Program-made: the position numbers and the translations under genes | In this document: one piece after another, positions 1 through 7,127 of the stretch | How positions within the stretch are numbered: the stretch's first letter is position 1 | Layout: the number at the start of each line of letters is the position of its first letter | Source: Planosporangium thailandense | GTDB lineage: Bacteria > Actinomycetota > Actinomycetes > Mycobacteriales > Micromonosporaceae | Direction: 5' to 3' | Assembly (NCBI RefSeq): GCF_011947195.1 | Contig: NZ_JAATVY010000005.1 | Location: forward strand, 62,001-126,000 | DNA: 64,000 nt | Notes under the pieces: model-generated | Databases searched by the model: none | The model's input: the letters and a program-made list of their open reading frames with translations, nothing else | What the model was told of the DNA's origin: nothing

Positions 1-762
1 TTCTCCGGATCTGATCCCATCGGCAACGTAGAGATACGGCACTAGCGCGACGCCAAGCCCGGCGAGAGCCGCCTCAATCAGCATCGAGAATTGCTCGAAC
101 CGGCCTCCTGCTGTTGCGTTCTGAAGGTCGATCCCGAACTCGCGCGCATAGTCGGGCCAACTCTCCGGCGTTGCCGTCTTATGCAGCAGCGGCAGCGTGG
201 ACAACACGGTGCCGTCGCGCCGGCGGGACGGCAGGACCAAGTCCGGCCGACACACCGGGATCAATGCGCTACGGAACAGGTGTCGTGACTCATTGCCAGC
301 CCATGCCGGATGGGCGAATGCGATAGCGGCATCGAATGCGGTTCCATCCAACACAAACGGGTCGTTTCGAGTGCTGAGATTGATCACGATGTCAGCATGT
401 GCGCGCGTGAACGACGGGAGCCTAGGAATCAGCCACTTGGTCGCGAACGTGCCGATCACGGCGAGCTCCAGCATCTGTTTCCGAGACGGGGTCGTCATGA
501 CTTGGAGAGTCGACTGCTCCAACGAGGCAAGCAACCGCCCCACCTCCTCCGCGTAGTGAGCCCCATGGGCGGTCAGCTCAACCCTGTTGCCACCGCGGGC
601 GAACAAAGGCACGCGCAAGAAGGCCTCCAGCCGCGCGACCTGCCTGCTTACCGCCCCCTCCGTGACGACGAGTTCTCGCGCGGCGAGAGAGAAACTTCCA
701 TGCCGCGCTGCCGCCTCGAATGCGAGCAATGTAGATGTGCTCGGAATCTGCCTCGATGGCAC
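1..762 (-). CDS. LysR-family transcriptional regulator (GcvA-like), C-terminus cut by window edge
   Basis: The minus strand reads open from a GTG at 762 to the window edge (254 codons) with no stop, so the 3' end is missing. A GGAG sits 7 bases before the GTG. The N-terminus (about residues 12-70) is a LysR winged helix: it opens LLAFEAAARHGSFSLAARE and continues with GAVSRQVARLE. An effector-binding domain follows, with segments such as GTFATKWLIPRLPSF and ALAGLGVALVPYLYVADG typical of the GcvA/AmpR branch. LysR proteins bind DNA as tetramers and usually control a divergent neighbour. Here the divergent side holds only an integrase remnant, so the target is not visible. The family is certain; the effector is unknown. 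Confidence 0.85.
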   Translation of the reverse strand, partial: MPSRQIPSTSTLLAFEAAARHGSFSLAARELVVTEGAVSRQVARLEAFLRVPLFARGGNRVELTAHGAHYAEEVGRLLASLEQSTLQVMTTPSRKQMLELAVIGTFATKWLIPRLPSFTRAHADIVINLSTRNDPFVLDGTAFDAAIAFAHPAWAGNESRHLFRSALIPVCRPDLVLPSRRRDGTVLSTLPLLHKTATPESWPDYAREFGIDLQNATAGGRFEQFSMLIEAALAGLGVALVPYLYVADGIRSGE

Positions 763-1545
763 TACTCATCTCCAAAAGAGTGATCTATGGTCAGGTTGAT
801 GTGTCAAAATGTCGGATCTGATCTGCTATTTTAGCGCATCAAGGCCACCTAGCCTTGACTTATAATCAAGGCAGTCGGAGGTTTGAGGGCCACCACAACA
901 CGCTGCGCGGTGGCACCATAGAACTGCAACGCCCCCAAGGCGCACAGCGTCCTCGTCAGGATCTTGCACCGCCGACGGGCGTCGCCTGCTCGTCGCCGGG
1001 CTGCGGGACACGGTTGCTGTCGGCGTTTGAGTTCCTGCGAACGCTGCCGACGACACGAGCCATCGTCCTCCAGGCCAAGATCGTGCATGTTATGGAATTC
1101 GTCTTCGGAGTGCCGAGGACGATCTCGCCGCGTATCTCGCGCGCGGTGGTCTCCACCGTGACGCGTCGACCGACCGTGTCGAGATTGCCCACCCGCAGCC
1201 CCGCCAGCTCACCGGCCCGCAGGCCGCTCTCGGCGGCCAGCTCCACCAGCAGCCGCCAGCGGTTGGCCCCGCGCCGGCAGGGCGATAGCGCGGTCGAGCC
1301 GCGACGGCGTGTGGCACATCCCGGGTCTCGGCGCGTCATCGGTGCTTCCGCCAGCGGTTTCCCGTCCTGATATACGATCTCGCGACGCGAACCGGCCGCA
1401 GCTACGGGCTGTCGGTGTGCGTGGCTCGCATCGCAAGGCCGGATCAGGAGAAGTGGATGTCCCGAGGGCTGCGGGTGGCTCCGCCCGGCAACGTGGCCGG
1501 ACGGAGGGGATATTCGATGCGGATGGACAGGCGGCACTCCGGCTG
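763..1545. other. Gene-poor stretch with integrase debris and a short inverted repeat
   Basis: No intact gene is convincing here. Open frames on the plus strand are shadows of the decayed integrase at about 1097-1310. A 7-bp inverted repeat (GCCTTGA and TCAAGGC around 7 bases) lies at 852-872. It is AT-rich for this genome and contains TATAAT at 861-866, so it may be a promoter or operator. The last 30 bases hold a 9-codon open frame that ends on the start of the downstream phosphatase gene. Codon use looks degraded, as expected of a former mobile-element boundary. Confidence 0.5.
1097..1310 (-). pseudogene. Decayed tyrosine recombinase (phage-type integrase) fragment
   Basis: The minus strand at about 1261-1097 encodes RWRLLVELAAESGLRAGELA and then GLRVGNLDTVGRRVTV, ending in LGTPKTN. 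This is the start of the integrase catalytic domain, including the first catalytic Arg (in GLRAGEL). The sequence just before it (TPSRLDRAIALPARG, about 1310-1269) continues the same homology in another frame, so a frameshift lies near 1265. The later HxxR and catalytic Tyr boxes are absent after GTPKTN. The protein cannot be active. It is probably the scar of an integrated element; no flanking att repeat or tRNA is visible. Confidence 0.65.
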
Positions 1546-1546
1546 A
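1517..1546 (+). CDS. Possible 9-codon leader ORF coupled to the SpoIIE phosphatase
   Basis: ATG at 1517 is preceded by GGAGGGG (1503-1509) with 7 bases of spacing, the best Shine-Dalgarno sequence near the downstream gene. It encodes MRMDRRHSG and stops at TGA 1544-1546, whose last base is the first base of the phosphatase ATG (TGATG). The phosphatase ATG has no good ribosome-binding site of its own, so translational coupling through this mini-ORF is plausible. It may have no function as a peptide. Confidence 0.3.
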   Translation: MRMDRRHSG

Positions 1547-3114
1547 TGTCCGTGAAACCGCTGCGCCGCACGGGCATCCTGGTCGCCACCGTGTGCCTGG
1601 TGGTCACGGTCGTGGTGTCGTGGGCGTCGTGGACGGTGAACAAGCACAGTAACCAGCGGCTGCTGTCGCTTCAGATGCGCCAGGTTGCGACGTTGATCGC
1701 CAATGAGGTGCCGGTCGTCTCGTCGATGTTGCTGGACGCCGCGCACGTGGCCGATGCGACGCAGGCCGACCCGGCGGTCTTCCAGCGATTCGTGGCCCCG
1801 CAGCTGGCAAGCAGCACATCCCTGGCGTCGGTGTCGCTGTGGCGGATCGACGGCAACCAGCGAAGCCTGGTGGCCAAGGCGGGGGTCGAGCCGCTGCTGC
1901 CCTCCGACCGTTCAGCCGACAGCTTCTTCGCCAAGCTGAAGCCCGGGCGCCAGATGTTCATCACCGGCGTGCTGCCAGGTAGCCCGGCCCACTTCGGCTA
2001 CGCGGTGCGGACGGGTGGTGACACCTCCGGATTGGTCGTCTACGCCGAGCAGCGCCTGCCCCCGAATCGTCACGTCGCCGTACCGAAGAACTCGCCCTTC
2101 GGCAGTCTGCGCCTGGCGGTCTACCTCGGGCGGAACCCGACGGGCTCGCAGCTTCTGGAGGCCACCGCTCCGGTACCGATCCCGGGAAACACCCACACCG
2201 AGGTCGTGCCGTTCGGTGACACCGTGCTCACCCTCGTCGGTTCCTCGTCCGAGCCGTTGGCCGGCCCGCTCTCGGCCACACTCCCGTGGATCGTGCTCGT
2301 CGTCGGGTGCGTCGTCGCCGTCGTCTCCGGAGGGGCGATCGAGTACGTGAGCCGACGCCGAGCCCTCGCCGAGCGGCTGGCGCGCGAGAACGCGCGGCTC
2401 TACCAGGAGCAGCGCACCATCGCCAGTACGCTGCAGCACGCCCTGCTACCGGAGGTTCCGCAGCTCGACGGTGTGCAGGTCGCTGCCCGGTACGTGCCGG
2501 GGGTGGCGGGCACCGACGTCGGCGGGGACTGGTACGACGTCATCCACACGGAACCCGGGCGGTGTGTGCTGGCGGTAGGGGACGTCTCCGGGCGCGGTCT
2601 GCGCGCCGCAACGACGATGGCCCTGCTCCGCTTCGCCATCCGCGCCTACGTCGCGCAGGGCGACAACATCGAGACCGTACTGGCCAAACTCGGCGGTCTG
2701 CTGCAGTTCGACACCCACCGTCAGTTCGCCACCGTGCTGCTCGGTGAGGTCGACACGCGAACAGGGCGCATCACGGTGGTCTCCGCCGGTCATTTCGCCC
2801 CGCTGCTGATCACCGGGGACCGCGCGGAGTTCCTCGCCTGTCGCGTGGAGCCACCGATCGGCGTCTCACCCGACGTACGACCCGTTCCGGCATCGGTCAC
2901 CGTCGACGGGCCAGCCACTCTGCTGGCCTTCACCGACGGCCTGGTCGAGCGCCCGTCCGAACTTATCGACCGGGGCCTGGAGCGATTGCGCGCGGTTTCC
3001 CTCAAGACGGGCGACCGCCCGCTGAATGATCTACTGGACGGCTTGACCGCCGCCCTCATCCCCGACGGCACGGAGGACGACACGGTGATTCTGGGGCTGC
3101 GATGGGCACGGTAG
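1546..3114 (+). CDS. Membrane-bound PP2C-type phosphatase (SpoIIE/RsbU family)
   Basis: 522 residues. A transmembrane helix at about 10-30, an extracytoplasmic sensor-like region at about 31-245 and a second helix at about 246-268 precede a cytoplasmic SpoIIE phosphatase domain at about 290-520. Metal-binding motifs are visible: GGDWYD near residue 326, DVSGRG near 346, FTDGLVE near 462 and the terminal DDTV. The family dephosphorylates STAS anti-anti-sigma factors. The next two genes encode exactly such a STAS protein and its kinase, so this is the RsbU-like input of a partner-switch operon sensing an outside signal. The gene overlaps the STAS gene by 13 bases. ATG 1546 was chosen because the longer reading lacks a domain and runs into integrase debris. 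Confidence 0.9.
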   Translation: MSVKPLRRTGILVATVCLVVTVVVSWASWTVNKHSNQRLLSLQMRQVATLIANEVPVVSSMLLDAAHVADATQADPAVFQRFVAPQLASSTSLASVSLWRIDGNQRSLVAKAGVEPLLPSDRSADSFFAKLKPGRQMFITGVLPGSPAHFGYAVRTGGDTSGLVVYAEQRLPPNRHVAVPKNSPFGSLRLAVYLGRNPTGSQLLEATAPVPIPGNTHTEVVPFGDTVLTLVGSSSEPLAGPLSATLPWIVLVVGCVVAVVSGGAIEYVSRRRALAERLARENARLYQEQRTIASTLQHALLPEVPQLDGVQVAARYVPGVAGTDVGGDWYDVIHTEPGRCVLAVGDVSGRGLRAATTMALLRFAIRAYVAQGDNIETVLAKLGGLLQFDTHRQFATVLLGEVDTRTGRITVVSAGHFAPLLITGDRAEFLACRVEPPIGVSPDVRPVPASVTVDGPATLLAFTDGLVERPSELIDRGLERLRAVSLKTGDRPLNDLLDGLTAALIPDGTEDDTVILGLRWAR

Positions 3115-3431
3115 CGCACCGGCCGCGGGCCTGGCTCGAATGGGCCGAAACCGAGGAAGGCGAGCTCGTGGTCCGGATCGGCGGCGAGCTCGACCTGGAC
3201 AGCGTCCCGGGGGTCGACCCTGCCGTCGACGGGCTGATCGCGCGTCACAACGGGCGGCACGTGACGGTGGACCTCGGCGAGCTGTCGTTCTTCGACTCCT
3301 CCGGAGTCACCGTGCTCATTCGAATCGCCAACGGCTCGGGGTCGATGCGGATCAGACACGCCAACCCCGCGGTTCGGCGGGTCATCGAGGTGCTCGGCCT
3401 CGCGTCATGGCTCGGACTGGAGTCTGACTGA
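3102..3431 (+). CDS. STAS-domain anti-anti-sigma factor (RsbV-like)
   Basis: 109 residues, a single STAS domain. The core FFDSSGVTVLIRIA carries the DSSG signature (Asp65-Gly68), whose serine is the phosphorylation site in the SpoIIAA/RsbV family. The start overlaps the phosphatase gene, and the kinase gene begins two bases after its stop, so all three are coupled. Expected role: when dephosphorylated by the upstream phosphatase it binds the downstream kinase and frees a sigma factor. No cognate sigma gene is adjacent, so the output lies elsewhere. Confidence 0.9.
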   Translation: MGTVAHRPRAWLEWAETEEGELVVRIGGELDLDSVPGVDPAVDGLIARHNGRHVTVDLGELSFFDSSGVTVLIRIANGSGSMRIRHANPAVRRVIEVLGLASWLGLESD

Positions 3432-3432
3432 G

Positions 3433-3807
3433 ATGCCGGGGCGTCGTTTCGACCAGTCACGATCGGCCGTGCCGGCCGCCCGCCGCTACATCGTCGAGGC
3501 GCTCTCCGCGATGCCTTTCGACCTGGTCAGTACCGCCGGATTGCTGGTGTCCGAGCTCGCCTCCAACGCGGTGCTTCACGGTGGCGGCGCCTTCGACGTG
3601 TCCGTGGAGTACGTCCCCGACAAGGGCCTCGTGCGGATCGAGGTAACCGACTCCGGCGATGGGCAGCCGACCGTCCAGGCCCCGTCGGTCACCGCCGAGC
3701 ACGGCCGCGGGCTGCTGTTGGTCGACAAGCTGGCGAACGCATGGGGCGTGCAGCGCGGCTCGACCCGGAAGACGGTGTGGTTCGAGCTGGTGTCACCGCC
3801 GGCGTAA
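3433..3807 (+). CDS. HATPase_c anti-sigma kinase (RsbW/SpoIIAB-like)
   Basis: 124 residues, one GHKL ATPase domain. The N-box is ELASNAVLHG (Asn45), the G1 box VTDSGDG (Asp73) and the G2 box HGRGLLLVDKLA (about 90-101). This small stand-alone size is usual for actinobacterial anti-sigma kinases. It should phosphorylate the STAS protein encoded just upstream and sequester a sigma factor. It is the last gene of the three-gene operon starting at 1546. Confidence 0.9.
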   Translation: MPGRRFDQSRSAVPAARRYIVEALSAMPFDLVSTAGLLVSELASNAVLHGGGAFDVSVEYVPDKGLVRIEVTDSGDGQPTVQAPSVTAEHGRGLLLVDKLANAWGVQRGSTRKTVWFELVSPPA

Positions 3808-3839
3808 TTGCGGCACCCGTCGAGCCGCTGGCGCTGTGC

Positions 3840-4000
3840 GGCAGGGGTTCGCGGCGTCGAGATGACGGTACGCCTCGATGACGCGCCGAGCGGCCGCGTC
3901 ATCCGGAACCCGGTCCTCGAGCGGTTCGCGGTACTCGCTCCGGATTTCCGACGCGGTGTCGTCGGAGACGATGCCGGTCCCCGTGCGCCCAAGCGGTCGA
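3840..4000 (-). pseudogene. DUF4259-like gene fragment, frameshifted
   Basis: The minus strand encodes TGTGIVSDDTASEIRSEYRE followed by LEDRVPDDAAARRVIEAYRH, which resembles the N-terminus of DUF4259 proteins (usually opening MGTWGTG). A TTG-GGC that would supply the first two residues is one frame away, suggesting a small indel. After HLDAANP the similarity stops and the frame runs into the end of the kinase gene. I infer a dead remnant; the assignment rests on memory of the family. Confidence 0.4.
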
Positions 4001-4261
4001 TCGTGCCGCTCGGATCCTGCACGCAGCCGACGCCTCGCTCGGCGGGTCAACGCAGTGCGGCGATCCGCTCTTGCGCCAGACGAAGAGCCGGCAGCGCCGT
4101 TACCGTAATGCCCAGACTGCACTAAGTGCACCTTTTTCTAAAGTTATGGCTTTTAGCGCCGAGATGGATGGCAGCACTGCCGGCGTCCGGTGGCTCGGAG
4201 CTGCCTCGCCGTCCACACGGTAGATCCATGTCCCAGATCGGCAGAAGGGAGCACCGAACTC

Positions 4262-4654
4262 GTGCGCGCGCTTGTGGTTGACGACTCACGGGCCGTGCGT
4301 CTGATCCTGGTCCGCACGCTCACCCGACTAGGTTTCGAGGTGTATGAGGCGCGAGATGGACGCGAAGCCCTCGACCTGCTCGCAGTCGACGGCGACGACA
4401 CCACTCTCGTGCTGGTCGACTCGAACATGCCGGTCATGAACGGCCTGGACCTCGTCACGGCGGTGCGCGCCGACGAGCGCCTGCGCCACATCAAGCTGAT
4501 CATGGTGACCACCGAGACCGAACGGGCCAACGTCCTGTCGGCCCTCGCGGCCGGTGCCCAGGAATTCGTGACCAAGCCGTTCATCCCGGACGCGATCGCC
4601 GACAAGCTCGCCGTGCTCGGGGTTTCCTCCGACTACGCCCCGGTCCCCGCCTGA
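4262..4654 (+). CDS. Single-domain response regulator (CheY-like receiver)
   Basis: 130 residues, a receiver domain only. The acidic pair is Asp7-Asp8 (ALVVDDSR), the phospho-acceptor Asp53 (LVDSNMPVMNG), the switch Thr83 (MVTTETE) and the conserved Lys105 (VTKPF). GTG 4262 is preceded by GGGAG at good spacing. No output domain and no kinase gene are adjacent. It could relay phosphate to a diguanylate cyclase, anti-sigma system or chemotaxis-like complex; its position just after a partner-switch operon is only suggestive. An AT-rich stretch at 4125-4160, unusual here, is the likely promoter. Confidence 0.9.
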   Translation: MRALVVDDSRAVRLILVRTLTRLGFEVYEARDGREALDLLAVDGDDTTLVLVDSNMPVMNGLDLVTAVRADERLRHIKLIMVTTETERANVLSALAAGAQEFVTKPFIPDAIADKLAVLGVSSDYAPVPA

Positions 4655-4705
4655 CTCTGTCATTTTGACCGATGGCCGCCGGTATGAGGTGGCTCAGCCG
4701 GGTGT

Positions 4706-4768
4706 CCGGGCCGGGTTCGCCAAAAGCCGGGCCGGGTTCGCCAAAGCCGGGCCGGGTTCGTCGAAAGC
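4706..4768. repeat. Three-copy tandem repeat, about 20 bp unit
   Basis: CGGGCCGGGTTCGCCAAA(A)GC occurs three times in a row. The last copy has two substitutions (TCG for CCA-type bases). It lies directly before the terminator hairpin at 4773-4804 and is not inside a recognisable gene. Confidence 0.8.
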
Positions 4769-4772
4769 GATG

Positions 4773-4804
4773 TGGGAGGCCGCGACGGATGTCGCGGCCT
4801 CCCA
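4773..4804. terminator. Perfect 14-bp hairpin, likely terminator of the receiver gene
   Basis: TGGGAGGCCGCGAC, a 4-base loop GGAT, then the exact complement. It lies about 120 bases after the receiver gene stop. There is no T-tract, as is common for actinobacterial terminators. Confidence 0.7.
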
Positions 4805-4861
4805 TCGGCGTTTCACCCACGGGTACGGCCGGGTGCCACCCTCAGATCCGCCAAACGCCCG

Positions 4862-4880
4862 ACGACCTGCTGCAGGTCGT
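4862..4880. promoter_or_regulatory. Perfect palindrome ACGACCTGC-T-GCAGGTCGT
   Basis: Nine-base arms around one central T. With no loop it cannot form a good RNA hairpin, so it looks more like a protein-binding operator than a terminator. No adjacent regulator gene identifies the protein. Confidence 0.4.
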
Positions 4881-5268
4881 TGCTCATCCGGGCCAGGCGC
4901 ACGCCGTGACCTGTACGGGCGACTCACCGATCCGCGGCGCATCCGGTACAGGCGCGTTTGTGGTGGTCTTTTTCGCCCGGCGCGTCGGACGCCGGAATAA
5001 CATCCGACCCAACCTCGGGCGAGCCGCCACCCTGACTCCGCGCGCCACTGCGGGTCCTCCGGCGGCCGGCCCGGCTCCCATTTAGTCCGCTCCCGGACGG
5101 ATAGCCCGCCACACCGGGGGTAGCTCACACCCTGCCGGTCTAACACTGATGGTGTAGCTCACCTACCCGGCTTCTCATACGGCCGGCGCAGTCCGCACCA
5201 CGCGTGGTCGCACATCGCGGAACCCCAGCAGTTCAAGGTCAGTGATCCGACTTTGTAAGGGGGCAGTG

Positions 5269-5796
5269 GTGCACAAGCCGATCCAGCACGGATCCTCGCC
5301 GCGAGCGGGAGATCACGATCGTCGGCGCGGTCGGGTACGGCTGCGTCTGTTGGCAGTGGTGTCGTTCGCCGTCATGGCGGTAGGGGCTGGCAGCGGCGTA
5401 GCCGCGGCGAGTGAGCATCCGGAGTCGCTGTCGCTGTGGCCCGTCCAGGAACCGTCGGAGTCGCCGTCGCCGGAGGCGAGTCAGTCCACGTCGGAGTCGG
5501 CGTCACCCGAGGCGAGCCAGTCCAGCGACCAGCCCTCGCCGGATGCCGGCACGTCCACGTCGGCCTCACCCTCCATGGGGCCGACCGGGTGCGGCGCCGC
5601 CTCGCCGTCACCCGCGGCCGGTGGATGCCCGACGCCAACGCCTTCTCCGCAGGCCGTGACGCCGAGCGGCGCACCCAGCACCGGCGGTGGCGGTACCGCG
5701 TCCCAGGCCATGTTCCTGGTGACGGTGGCCGCCGCGGCGATCCTCGTCCCGCTCGGCATGGGCCTGACCCGGCGGCGTCGGACGACAGATGAATGA
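5269..5796 (+). CDS. Secreted Ser/Pro/Thr-rich wall-associated protein with C-terminal membrane anchor
   Basis: 175 residues. GTG 5269 follows AAGGGGG by 5 bases. A signal-type hydrophobic stretch (LLAVVSFAVMAVGAGSGVAA) is followed by SEHPES and a long repetitive Ser/Pro/Glu/Thr segment (SPEASQS repeated). A C-terminal hydrophobic helix (about 147-167) and an RRRR tail end the protein. This is the layout of a sortase substrate, but no LPXTG box is evident before the helix; the nearest sequence is TPSGAPSTGGGG. The stop overlaps the class F sortase gene by 8 bases, so the two are co-translated and probably act together at the envelope. Confidence 0.75.
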   Translation: MHKPIQHGSSPRAGDHDRRRGRVRLRLLAVVSFAVMAVGAGSGVAAASEHPESLSLWPVQEPSESPSPEASQSTSESASPEASQSSDQPSPDAGTSTSASPSMGPTGCGAASPSPAAGGCPTPTPSPQAVTPSGAPSTGGGGTASQAMFLVTVAAAAILVPLGMGLTRRRRTTDE

Positions 5797-6448
5797 TCGC
5801 CAGCCGCTGGTCCGTGGCGCCGGCCTGCTCGCCGTGCTCGTCGCCGTGCTGATGGTGGGGGCGCGCGGGCAAACCACGCCGGACACGTCCCGGCTGACCT
5901 GGGCTGCTCCGTCGACCGCCCCACGCGGGTCGGCGGGGCGGCCCGCGCCGCCGGCGTCGGGCGGACCGCAGCCGGAGGCGTTGCCCCGCTCCGCTCCACT
6001 GCGGGTGTCGATCCCCGCCATCGACGCCGAGTCCGCACTGGTCCCGCTGCGGTTGAACCCAGACCGGACCGTCGAGGTACCTCCGGTGGAGGACCCGATG
6101 CAGGCCGGTTGGTACGCGCTCGGTCCGACGCCCGGTGAGGCGGGAGCGAGCGTCATCCTCGGGCACGTGGACGGGTACACCCAGCCGGGGATCTTCTTCC
6201 GCCTGCGGGACCTGCGCTCCGGCGACCAGGTACTCGTCGCCCGCGCCGACGGCGCCACGGCCCGGTTCGTGGTGTACCGGACCGAGCAGGTGCCCAAGGA
6301 CGCCTTCCCGACCGCGGAGGTGTACGGCGGCACCAGCCGTCCGGAGCTTCACCTCGTCACGTGCGGTGGAGCGTTCGACCGGCAGGCGGGTAGCTACCTC
6401 GACAACATCATCGTCTTCGCGGTGCTGGCCGGCTCCGGCTCCGGCTAG
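5789..6448 (+). CDS. Class F sortase
   Basis: 219 residues. An N-terminal membrane helix (about 8-26) and a Pro-rich linker precede a sortase domain from about residue 70. The catalytic His126 lies in LGHVDGY, Cys192 in LVTCGG and the Arg in FDRQAG; YLDNIIVFA is the usual class F ending. Sortases are membrane transpeptidases that cleave surface proteins and attach them to cell wall or other amines. It overlaps the small surface-protein gene and probably handles that protein, although the substrate lacks a canonical motif. Confidence 0.9.
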   Translation: MNDRQPLVRGAGLLAVLVAVLMVGARGQTTPDTSRLTWAAPSTAPRGSAGRPAPPASGGPQPEALPRSAPLRVSIPAIDAESALVPLRLNPDRTVEVPPVEDPMQAGWYALGPTPGEAGASVILGHVDGYTQPGIFFRLRDLRSGDQVLVARADGATARFVVYRTEQVPKDAFPTAEVYGGTSRPELHLVTCGGAFDRQAGSYLDNIIVFAVLAGSGSG

Positions 6449-6464
6449 CACCGCGTCTAGCCCA

Positions 6465-7127
6465 TCAGCTTTCGCCGGGCCGGACGAGGCCGGTTTCGTA
6501 CGCCGCGACGACCGCCTGCACCCGGTCCCGGACGCCGAGCTTGGCGAGGACGCTGGAGACGTGGGTCTTCACGGTCGCCTCGCCGAGGTAGAGCTGACCG
6601 GCGATCTCCGCGTTGGACAGGCCCCGGGCCACGAGGCGCAGCACGTCGCGCTCGCGCTCGGTGAGCGTATCCAGCACGGCGGCGCGAGGCGTGCGCACGG
6701 ACGGCGCGGCGGCGAACGACTCGATCACCCGGAGCGTCACGGACGGGTCGAGCAGGCCGCCGCCGGTGGCGACCGTACGCACGGCCTCGATCAGCTGTTC
6801 CGGCGGTGAGACCTTGAGCAGGAACCCGCTCACGCCGGCCCGAAGCGCCGCCTCGACGTAGTCGTCTTCGTCGAACGTGGTGAGCACCACGACCCGGACG
6901 TCCGGGTGGCCGGCGAGTACCCGGCGGGCGCCTTCGATGCCGTCGACGTGCGGCATCCGGATGTCCATGAGGACGACGTCGGGGCGTGTCGACGCCACGA
7001 CGTCAACCGCGGACGCGCCGTCCGGGGCCTCCCCGACCACCTCGATGTCGGGTTCGGCGGTGAGGACCATCCGCAGGCCGACCCGGACCATCGCCTCGTC
7101 GTCGACGAGGACGACCCGGATGTTCAC
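6465..7127 (-). CDS. NarL/FixJ-family response regulator
   Basis: 220 residues. Receiver domain: DD at 9-10, phospho-Asp55 in LMDIRMP, Lys105. LuxR-type HTH at about 153-212: TERERDVLRLVARGLSNAEI then TVKTHVSSVLAKLG. GTG 7127 follows GGAGG by 5 bases and overlaps the kinase stop (GTGA), so the pair is co-translated. A longer open frame reads back through the kinase gene and is not the product. It likely controls the divergent membrane protein at 8535 and its own operon. Confidence 0.93.
   Translation of the reverse strand: MNIRVVLVDDEAMVRVGLRMVLTAEPDIEVVGEAPDGASAVDVVASTRPDVVLMDIRMPHVDGIEGARRVLAGHPDVRVVVLTTFDEDDYVEAALRAGVSGFLLKVSPPEQLIEAVRTVATGGGLLDPSVTLRVIESFAAAPSVRTPRAAVLDTLTERERDVLRLVARGLSNAEIAGQLYLGEATVKTHVSSVLAKLGVRDRVQAVVAAYETGLVRPGES

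Larger units (their letters stand above)
4655..5268. other. Gene-free region with repeats, hairpin and palindrome
   Basis: About 600 bases without a convincing gene. Frames on both strands are low-complexity and lack recognisable domains. Visible elements are a three-copy repeat at 4706-4768, a perfect 14-bp hairpin at 4773-4804 and a 19-base palindrome at 4862-4880. GTAGCTCAC also occurs twice, at about 5119 and 5154. The 3' part probably holds the promoter of the surface-protein gene starting at 5269. Confidence 0.5.

Noticed and set aside
855-1370. Plus-strand open frame of 171 codons
   Set aside because: It is antisense to the decayed integrase, has no domain, and its composition follows GC-rich codon shadowing.
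4694-5146. Minus-strand open frame of 150 codons in the gene-free region
   Set aside because: It runs through the tandem repeat and the hairpin, has no recognisable domain and no convincing ribosome-binding site.
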